From Lojkania enalia (taxonomy: Eukaryota; Ascomycota; Dothideomycetes; Pleosporales), in the NCBI GenBank assembly GCA_010094045.1, contig ML986657.1, positions 39,994 through 103,993 on the forward strand: DNA of 64,000 bases, read 5' to 3'. The notes beneath the pieces were generated by a model, which worked only from the letters and a program-made list of their open reading frames with translations, did not search any database and had not been told where the DNA came from. A program made the position numbers and the translations under genes. Shown one piece after another: positions 56,045 through 64,000 of the stretch; the first letter of the stretch is position 1; the number at the start of each line of letters is the position of its first letter.

Positions 56045-57036
56045 GCCTAGCTATGCATCGCACCATTAGGATTATATTCTCCTAGAGCTCTTGTTTTCTC
56101 AGCTATGCTAGACTGCCAGCAAAATTCAGCCTGTTATGCTCTAAGTTCAGACCCCAAGAAGCCTCTTCGAGGTAAATTTGTATATCTTAGGTGGGTTCTA
56201 TGCCAATACATCCATCCATTCAAACATTGTCAAGGACAAGACTTTGGCAGACTTTGGGGACAACCCATTAACAAATTAAAATTACTTCAAGCAGCAAGTG
56301 AATCTTGCGTCACCTCGAAACAATGCTATAGTTTCGTGTTGTGACAAAGGACAAGGAAGGTAACACGTAGTTAGCGTTGATAAATACATGTAATAGTAAC
56401 CCATCATATGTCTCTCCTTTGAGCAAAAGAGAATTAATTCTCCGCGTGTAGAACGATCGGTACATGTGCCGAATCAGATACCTTTGAAAACAGCAATTCG
56501 GATCTTAAATTCATGGAAGATTTGATCCGTGATTGATCTGAAAGTGTGCAGAATGCATCGACCCATGACCATTCAATCTTACGGCCTTGTAGTTGCAACA
56601 GCATCGCGTGAAACTTAGTCTTGACGAGGAAGGGAATTTCATCGATTCAAATCATTCCAGTCGCGTGGCAATCACCCTGCACATAGGACGAGGGATCTTA
56701 TCGGCCAGCTTCATTACTCATTACGTTAAGTATACAGTTAATGTGCTGACATTCCACGAGCGAGGTTGACTCTAGGTCCTTCGGCTGCGGTATTCGGAGC
56801 AGGCAAATTACTATTAGGAGTCTGGTGGGAGAACAGCATGCAAAGAACCGGTAGCCAATATTTTTTGAAGCTTTTAACAAAATCTCGCAAGTACTCACCA
56901 ACCTAAACCGGATGCTCCTAGGAAAGGGTCTGGGCAACTGCTGAATTGTCTTGTATTGAAAGACTACGCGTACGAGGATTCAGAACTCGGGGAAAAGCTA
57001 CATTATTGCTTTATAAACATTACTATTATACAGAGC
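56045..57036. other. Intergenic, no supported gene
   Basis: Only short frames without protein features. Confidence 0.45.
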
Positions 57037-57711
57037 CTATGAATTCTCCTGTTCACAAAGTTTCAGTTCCAGTTTTTCTAGCCTTTCTTGGAGAACCCTT
57101 TCAATCTCATCTTGCTGCTTCTCGAACAAGTCTTCGTCACCCTCTTCATCGTCCGGTGACCTGGCTGTCGGGGTGGTATCGTCTGCCTGGCATTCATCTC
57201 CATCTACCTGTGCATTTTGCTTTAGCTTTTGAGCCTCGAGTCTCGCCTGGTGGGCGTCGAGTCGTGCAAGGCTGCTCCTTGGCCAAACTTTAGAACGATC
57301 TAGATATCCCCGACAGATCTTAGCGCCTTTTGGGAGCGTTACCCATGCAACCTTGCTATCGACGAAGACGTGGATGTCGGGCACCATTAGTCCAGGCAAA
57401 TCCAACGTTCCAACTCTGATGTTGAGTATCCCTGGTAGCCTGCTCTCGAGCGTCCAAACAGCAGCCTTGCATACCGGACAAACAGCAGTTGAATTGGTAT
57501 AAATAGGTACAATCTGTGGTACAATCTTTCCGATTAAAGTTATATACTCTTCCTCGATGGTTGCTGCCACTAGGAAGGCAGATCCGGTTGATTTCTGACA
57601 GTCTAGGCAGTGGCATGCATAGCAGTACAGTGGGGCCGTCTCCATCCGGTATCGGACTCCGCCACAGCGACAGCCACCAGCTATGGCAGGGAAAGGATAA
57701 GATTTTGACAT
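57037..57711 (-). CDS. GFA/CENP-V-like zinc-binding domain protein
   Basis: 224 residues from the ATG at 57709-57711; the frame upstream has only a GTG at 57798. The GFA (Mss4-like) domain fills about residues 10-150, with the metal-binding cysteines GGCRCGGVRY (C14, C16), ACHCLDCQKSTGSAF (C33, C35, C38) and VCPVCKAAVWTLE (C78, C81). This beta-tent fold is named after glutathione-dependent formaldehyde-activating enzyme; most fungal members have unproven activity on glutathione adducts or other small molecules. A Gln/Glu-rich helical tail (about 160-224, QQDEIERVLQERLEKLELKL) probably forms a coiled coil. A CACGTG box lies about 130 bases upstream. Neighbouring genes suggest no pathway. Confidence 0.88.
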   Translation of the reverse strand: MSKSYPFPAIAGGCRCGGVRYRMETAPLYCYACHCLDCQKSTGSAFLVAATIEEEYITLIGKIVPQIVPIYTNSTAVCPVCKAAVWTLESRLPGILNIRVGTLDLPGLMVPDIHVFVDSKVAWVTLPKGAKICRGYLDRSKVWPRSSLARLDAHQARLEAQKLKQNAQVDGDECQADDTTPTARSPDDEEGDEDLFEKQQDEIERVLQERLEKLELKLCEQENS

Positions 57712-58347
57712 ACTGAATGTTTGTGCAGCAAAAGAAACTTCGTTCTGGCGATTTTCAAGCTGAAAGTGGTTGCATGAGATGTGCCATGACGCCAGCACAG
57801 AGCTTACTAATCCTGATTCGTCTAGGCAGCAAATTATGTCACGTGATGTAATATGATATTTCCACCACCCGAGAGTACTGTTTGCTATGTTTCAGCTTTC
57901 CAAATGAGACTTCTGCCATCGACTCAAAAAGTTATTTTATAATACTTCTTCTGTACATCCGCCGAAAATATGTCTGACGAACGCAAAATATTGAAGTTCA
58001 CGTATGTGGTAGAGTATTATGGTCCCGGCATCGGTCACTGGAACTTGTTCTGATCCTAAATATATCTCCCTATTTTCTCAATTTCGACAATCATTCAAGA
58101 TAATGATTGAGTTCGCTTCCTTACTATATAATTAAGCCCTTACTGGTTGTTTCATCAAATTAGGCGGACGGTAGATGGATACCACTGCTGTAACATACTC
58201 ACAAGAGCTTTCCGTCTTAAGCGGATGCATACACAAATGTTTCGAGAAATTATACTTTTTCAAGTGTCCAATCTGATCATGTTCTATTATTTTAAATCCA
58301 CCCATAAAGAATATATTAACTACAAAGGCTAAATCACGATTCATGTT
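57712..58347. other. Promoter and intergenic region of the GFA gene
   Basis: Contains GTCACGTGA at 57838-57846. No other gene. Confidence 0.5.
57838..57846. promoter_or_regulatory. GTCACGTGA box (E-box/bHLH-type site)
   Basis: Palindromic CACGTG core upstream of the GFA gene; the same 9-mer occurs at 5892-5900 and 22121-22129. A Cbf1-type bHLH site is the usual reading in fungi. Confidence 0.4.
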
Positions 58348-58519
58348 TGTAAGCAGGAGGGGGTGGAGACCGTATAGGGTGGTATAGATGGATGTATTGA
58401 TGGTGTGCTGTAGTGTTCCCTTCGACCTCTCGGTCAAGGTACGGCGGGGGAATATATAGTACATGAGACTGCTTAGTCAAGGGCTGCATAGCTGATCAGG
58501 CACGTGACCTGATCTTACA
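58348..58519 (+). mobile_element. Solo LTR, family C copy 2
   Basis: 172 bp, TGTAAG...CTTACA inverted ends, with a perfect target duplication ATGTT (58343-58347 and 58520-58524). About 93% like copy 1 by eye; the hairpin at 58419-58438 has one bulged base. Confidence 0.9.
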
Positions 58520-59502
58520 ATGTTGTTACGTGTTTGAATTAAAAATACTTTTTTACTTAGAATTGGGAATTTGATTCTATAATGCATATTGATACCTGTA
58601 AAATATAATCGTAAGGTCTCGGGTGGGATGCCAGGTTGAGCGGAGTTAAGTGAAACTGGTTGTCGGACCTAGTAGGATCTACGCACTCTCTAAATCATCG
58701 TGACATTTTTGGCATGTTTGGTTCTGTATCAACTTTTATCCTTACATGCCGAGAAATGAGGAATACTTTGACTTCAAGCAACTCTGACTCTATGTACAGG
58801 TCAGTATCTAAAATAGTTCCGATAAGTCGTGTACCGCGGCTCTTCCTAAATATGTAGAACCTCTTTTACAAATATTTCACAGATTGCCTCCTTTTTCAGT
58901 AGAATAGAATTCCTTCACTGCAACACCACCTTCAAGGTCTTATCCGAGCCTTACAACCTTGATATGATGCTTGGAAGCTCCTATTAGCCACGTGCTTGCT
59001 GTCGCGCGCAAATTCATGCAGGGTCACTGCCCCTATTGAAACATCTAACCCGTCTGATTACCAATCCTAACTATTTTGAAACAGACACAGTATCATTGCA
59101 GTGTAATTTACGTGCAGCGGCTACCACATCTTTAGTTGTCTTGGCAAGCGGGCGGACATCAGCCCCGCGGCTTTGCGATCCAACTCAACCTTGGCCCATG
59201 CCTCCAGTCAACCAGTTCACCCTTTATAGAATTCGCCACCCCACAAGATCATGGCTGGTGTAGGTCGGCCGTCCTTCCTACTAGCGTGATTAAGGTGTTC
59301 GTTAGTTCCTGATAAGACCTAAGAATAGGAGATCTTCAAGTTTATAAGATAATTCTACTACTGGCTGTCTTGTACGCTAGTAGAGAGGATTCCTCGAGGC
59401 TTTATTGTACTAAATTACTCAATTATTTGTTAATGCTTACACTTAGACCTATAAATATATTGGCAACATTCTCTTCTAATATTAATTCCCTACAATTCCG
59501 CT
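58520..59502. other. Intergenic, no supported gene
   Basis: No feature recognised. The segment 58,615-58,680 was examined as a possible 5S rRNA and rejected. Confidence 0.45.
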
Positions 59503-61390
59503 TTAATATTGGGTCTCGATAAGTCTTTGAACGGAATAATGTCCCTGATTAGAGGCTAGTCGGATCGCATTTTTGTACTGCATATTCCCGTCGCCGTGGA
59601 AATCAGCACCAGCATTGAGTAGCAACTGCACTGTATCTATACGGCCGTGCTCTGCAGCTCTTTCTAAAACGGGTTCTTCCATACTTTGAAGCTCTAATGC
59701 CATTTACATTAGCACCTGTATTGAGAAGTATTGTGACAACTCTAACATAACCCTTAATAGCAGCGGCCTGAAGCGGTGTTACACCAGCAGTATTTGCTGC
59801 TGAAGCGTTGACATCTGCACCAGCGTCAAGCAGAATTCGTACCAGTTCGATGTTGCCGTCTCCAGCTGCCGCTTAGAGGGCTGTTCTTCCCCAAGCATCC
59901 CCTGGCGGAGCGTTGACACCTGCACCCGCGTCGAGAAGAATTCACACTAGTTCGACGTCGCCGTTTCCAGCTGTCGCTTGGAGGGCCGTTCTTCCCTCTT
60001 GATCCGCTGGCGGAGCGTTGATACCTGCACCTGCGTCGAGAAGAATTCGCACCAGTTCGATGTTGCCGTTTCCGGCTGCCGCTTGGAGGGCCGTTCTTCC
60101 GCGTTGATCCACTGGCGGAGCGTTGATATCTGCACCTGCGTCGAGAAGAATTTGCACTAGTTCAGTATTGCTCGTAAAAGAAATATATTCTAGAGCGGTT
60201 TGGCCGAGCATCCGTGAGTTAGGGTCCACTCCAGTATTAGTACACTCCTGCAAAACCCTATTATATCCAGCTTTAGCTGCACCTTAAAAAAGCTTTTCTG
60301 CAAAGGCTTCTACTGTTGGGTCCTGTATTAACAGGAGGGACCTCAGAAGCTGCATACTCGTCTTCTCCTGGAAAATTTTAGCTATTACAGCGACATTGTC
60401 GATGGTCAACATATTGTTGGTCGCTAGATATACCGCTATGTTAAGATATTGGACGTTCCCGTTTACCTTGAGCACGCCTCTCGTATTACCGTTCCCTGCG
60501 GATAGCTCCGTATTGGAATCTTCTGGTAATATAGCACATAGATTATTATGGATACGCTGGATGATGGCCGGCTGAGCTGCCGGAGTTACAGCAGTAGCCC
60601 AGGTCAGTAGAGCCGAGATAAACTGGTCTAGTACTGCGAGCATTGGATCTGTTATCTGGAGGCGCTGTGGTTCTGACAAGAGTATGCTGCTAGTAGAATG
60701 GCTGATTACGTTGATAGCAACAGTGGCTAGATCCGGGTAAGGCCTTACTAATATAGTATTAACGGGATATATAACTAGGTCAGTAGTATACGAACCCGTC
60801 GACTCAATCATGGCTAAGAACCGGAACCAAGGGAGATTATATAACAAAGGTGTATTTGCTTGCAAGGCCGGAGGGGTGCATACACAGATTCCTTTAGGAG
60901 TCTTTGGAGTTGGTGCTATAAAAGTGTAAGCATTCTATATCGGCCGCTAGAGATCTTAGAATATGGTCATTGCCTTGAAGTCCACGCGAAAATGCTGCGT
61001 CATAGCCATAACGCGACAGCTCCTTCATCAATTTCTTCTCGGGGACACGCTCGCCGCTGATCCATACCTCACTTTCTTTTTTATCCCTTTTTCTTTTCGT
61101 GACCTTGTCTGCCACAGCCTCCCAGATGTCCTTCTTCTTATTCTTATAGAACCCCCATTTCCTGAAGTGTCTTTCGTACTGAGCTTTCCTTAAGTATTAT
61201 TAGTATTCGTTGAGGCAGAGACTTAGAGAAAGTGTCTTACATCGCATTGAACCCATACTCTGCCGACATCTGCTGCATCACGCCGCCAGCTCCTTGTAGC
61301 TTTCTGTTGAGCTGTGGTAGACAGAGTGGGAGGAAGCATATATTGTTGCTTGCTTGGTGGAGCGCGCTCTCAAGAAGAACTATCTAAATA
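59503..61390 (-). pseudogene. Clr5-domain / ankyrin-repeat gene, inactivated
   Basis: The minus strand begins with a Clr5 domain: GVMQQMSAEYGFNAM, a 3'-extending intron (donor GTAAGA, branch TACTAAT), then QYERHFRKWGFYKNKKKDIW. After SGERVPEKKLMKELSRYGYD there is a stop and a frame change. A long open part follows (60865-60287: LLYNLPWFRFLAMIESTGSY to RSLLLIQDPTVEAFAEKLF). After TAA 60284-60286 the same frame gives GAAKAGYNRVLQE and ankyrin repeats (GRTALQAAAGNGNIELVRIL, LDAGAGINAPPADQ), interrupted by TGA 59942-59944 and TAA 59873-59875, ending near 59503. The three stops in the ankyrin half fit C to T changes (CAA or CGA to stop). Clr5-ankyrin proteins are common, mostly uncharacterised fungal proteins; Clr5 acts in heterochromatin in fission yeast. 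Further 5' decay makes the true start unclear. Confidence 0.78.
59904..60160 (-). repeat. 105-bp tandem repeat encoding 35-residue ankyrin units
   Basis: GGCGGAGCG recurs at 59904, 60009 and 60114, an exact 105-bp period, with closely similar sequence between units. This is two residues longer than the usual 33-residue ankyrin repeat. Confidence 0.8.
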
Positions 61391-61500
61391 GAGCTAGTCC
61401 TAATCGGGACTAGTCTACAAACTCCGATGTTTGTGAGGTCTATCACCTCGATATCCACCCTCCAACAAGAAGCCCTCTTCACCAACGAGAGTATTGCTAG

Positions 61501-61862
61501 GATGACATTGTCCGTCGAAGTTATTGTCGCTATTGTTACCCTATTCGTCACGTGCCCTCCGACATTCTTAATTATCTGGAAGGTGTCCCGCCGTCAAAGA
61601 AATCCCCATAGAAGTATATGTAGGCCCTTTCAACTAATAGGCCGATCTATTCTACTATATTGCCAACGACACTAAGAAATTTGACGCAGCGTATGAACTA
61701 GACGCTCCAGCTCCAGCGAAAAGTCCATCTCGGTATCACCACCTTATACATTACACGTACATGGAGCGGAGGGTGGAGGCTAGTGTTGTATTGCCTAATC
61801 AACTCTGTAAGTTCTCCTGCGAAATATTCCGTCTCCTCTGCTTATATCTAACTAACATATAG
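61501..61862 (+). CDS. Possible small single-pass membrane protein
   Basis: ATG at 61501 starts MTLSVEVIVAIVTLFVTCPP, one hydrophobic helix followed by FLIIWKVSRRQRNPH, a membrane anchor with a basic cytosolic edge. The frame ends at 61675, but a neighbouring frame is coding-like (ANDTKKFDAAYELDAPAPAK, HLIHYTYMERRVEASVVLPN). A short intron ending CAACTAATAG near 61,640 could join them, with a weak donor, and a second intron GTAAGT...ATATAG (61807-61862) abuts the end. Alternatively it is frameshifted. No family named. Confidence 0.35.
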
Positions 61863-64000
61863 GACAGATGCAACTCCATCTAATTCGCTTGAAACAACAG
61901 TATTCCTGACGCATATCCAGTAGCCCATGTCACCTTTCCGCTCCATACGAAAGCTTCAGCCAGTAAAACTTCCATATACTATGTATTATCTACCTAATAA
62001 TTTACTCTTAATAGGCCGAACCCTCCCCATTTTGCCCACTCTTCCAGCGACCGATTCTGGTGTGGCACTACCCTTGAAGAACGTGAGTGGTTAGAGATAT
62101 AAGCTAGGAGGGCGAGTGGTAGGAATGGGTTTTGGCAGAATTCGAACGTGGTAGCTTAAGTGAAGAGGCGAGCACGGCAGCTCGCTCGTTCTATGGAAAA
62201 TATAAGCGCTACTTATTGAGATTAGCGAGCATACGGGAATATAGGACGCTGAGCTATACAGAAGGATTATATGTGAAAGGAGACACGCAGAAGTGCTGTG
62301 AGCTGAATCCCCTATGCCTTGTCATATTCTTTGTTTTGTGAGGAGCAACTTAGAACAAGCTCAGCTCGTAGCGGAGTGCGCAGCTGATTGCACAGCCTAT
62401 AGTGCAGCGGATCAGCCTTCGTTGTAAGCGACTGACTGAAATATGCTTATATCTTAAGAAGTAGACGAGCACCTTGACGTGCTAGTAAGGAAGGCGGCCG
62501 GCCCGCTCCGGCCATAGGGTTGTGAAGTGGCAAGTTATGTGGGTGTCCTTAGAAAGCTGACCGGAGGAATGGCCAAAGTTGAGTCGGATCACAAGGCTCC
62601 GGGGCTGAGGTCGGCCCGCTTGCTAAGGCTCCGCACAGCTACCTGCCTAGCAAACACTCTAAGTAAATTACACCGTAGTAAGCGATTATTTGAAACAGTT
62701 TTGATTTATACTATCTGAGATTAGTGATTGTTTCGGTTGGAGGTACTAATTGGCGCGGCGACCTTGAACTAATTTTGTTACGGCTATACAAAGGCACCTA
62801 GACCAGTTAACTAGAAGGCAGCTTTGCTATTCACTGCAGCTGGGGGGGTGTGTTACGGCTAAGCTATTCACAGTTAGCCCCTTGGCAGGTCCAGGGATAT
62901 ATATGTAGCATGTCTCGCATTTCTAGTCAATAGACGCAGTTTTTCCAACCCTCATCAGAGCCAGCCAGCTCTGACAAATTTGCCCAATACAGCGGACACA
63001 AGGCTAGTAATGATTTCCCAAGATTTTAGTGAGTTTCTAACACTTAGATAAGGCCTTTCTCTAAATGTCGGGCGTAGTGTGAGTTTGATAGTGGCGGAAT
63101 CTTTTAAGTGTCCGGCGTTCTAGATATTTAGGAGTAGCTATGGCAAGCGAATTGGAATCATGATAAATATCAGCGTGTGCACAGACAGTTGCTTGAAGTC
63201 AAAGTAACCCTCATATTTCTCGGCACGGTAGGTTTCTCGCCACCCAGGGAGGGACATCAGCCATATTTTACGCGTACAATAATCACACTGCAGTTTATTA
63301 TATCAGTGACGCTTACTATAAAGATGGATCTTAGCGAAACCAATATGAATGAAACCGTCAAGTCTAATATTATCGTGCCTTGGCTATAATATCCACTAGT
63401 TTATTAAAGGATACGTACCTTAGAGATTTCTTTGCTCTGGAAGCGTTAAGAATTCCATAAAATTATCAACGATACTTAACTATTTCTTTTTTAAGCGCCA
63501 GAGCGTCAAGGCAACTATTGTAAATACTTGAAGTTCATTTTATAATGTAGATTTCTATCGCTCTTGACCCGTTAAGGCATAATTGAATTTGCAAGGCATC
63601 AGGAGAGATGGGGATGTAGACTGTGTTCATCGTTATCTATTGGGGACCAAGGAACTATACTCTTTCTGATATTCTGTTCAACAGTATCGATACTAGCTCT
63701 CAATTGGTATCCTGTTGCGTAGATTTTTATAGAAATACACTATTTCGCTTCACTATTTGAACTAGTGGAAGAGAGGGACCATAATGATGCTAGGCGAAGC
63801 CATTGAGGGATTCTAGCATCAAAATTACTGATTTCAGATACAAGCTCCTTTTCTCTAGGTTACCTGAGTTTATCCAGATCTGTGAATCTGAAATTGGTGT
63901 TTTGAAGGAATTAAGACCTGCTCGTATCGCCCCAAAAACTAAAAGTCAAATATTTATCGGACTGAGCTTAAACTTTGTCAAAGATCACGATTTATTGAAA
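61863..64000. other. Gene-poor right edge
   Basis: Short frames at 62132-62341, 62527-62718 and 63177-63389 lack family features. Base composition swings between a GC-richer part (62,440-62,640) and AT-rich sequence at the end. Nothing else recognised. Confidence 0.4.

Noticed and set aside
58615..58680. Possible 5S rRNA fragment (GGTGGGATGCC, GAGTTAAGTG)
   Set aside because: Only scattered resemblance; the order of the blocks does not match 5S rRNA.
1..64000. CRISPR arrays or bacterial operon features
   Set aside because: No regular spacer-repeat array; spliceosomal introns and RIP show a fungal nuclear genome.

Overview
This window reads as nuclear DNA of a filamentous ascomycete (Pezizomycotina). 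The supported genes have short introns (about 44-150 bases) with GTATGT/GTAAGT-type donors and CTAAC-like branch sites. The content is typical of mould genomes: HET-domain genes, a Clr5-ankyrin gene, a fungal C2H2 protein, aquaporin, the histone chaperone Rtt106 and a 14-helix MFS pump. The left edge carries a very strong RIP (repeat-induced point mutation) signature. I cannot fix the class or species from the sequence alone.

Layout. Bases 1-2760 are a saturated RIP block (an unidentifiable repeat relic in which CpA/TpG is nearly gone), abutting a 1,175-base pogo/Fot1-type element (2779-3953) whose transposase has lost its catalytic core. 6426-7208 is an intact tetraspan membrane gene. 8040-13514 is decayed: an F-box gene and a HET gene, both broken by stops, with solo LTRs beside the HET relic. 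15838-20743 holds a glycosyltransferase and an MFS efflux pump on the same strand, a possible mini-cluster. 22357-36552 is the healthiest part: a DEDDy exonuclease, a second tetraspan gene related to the first, rtt106, small membrane proteins and an aquaporin. 37553-43067 has a C2H2-type gene and an intact HET gene. 45550-49140 is again a graveyard (P-loop GTPase pseudogene, another pseudogene split by an LTR). 50098-53338 has an intact class I tRNA-synthetase-like gene and an ASCH/PUA-like gene. 54330-61400 holds an APH/AIM9-like kinase pseudogene, a GFA-domain gene and a Clr5-ankyrin pseudogene.

The most distinctive structure is a set of nine short dispersed elements in three families (A: 185-227 bp, four copies; B: 149-151 bp, three copies; C: 171-172 bp, two copies). 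All start TG and end CA, and eight of nine are flanked by perfect or one-mismatch 5-bp target duplications. They are best read as solo LTRs; no internal retroelement sequence is visible beside any of them. The two best-preserved family A copies carry five GATATC palindromes at 12-13 bp spacing.

How the parts fit together: the window alternates housekeeping and transport genes with fast-turnover self-recognition or regulatory gene families (HET, P-loop GTPase, Clr5-ANK, F-box, APH). Most members of those families here are inactivated, many beside transposon scars. That is inference from layout. Functional coupling between neighbours is suggested only for the glycosyltransferase and MFS pair.
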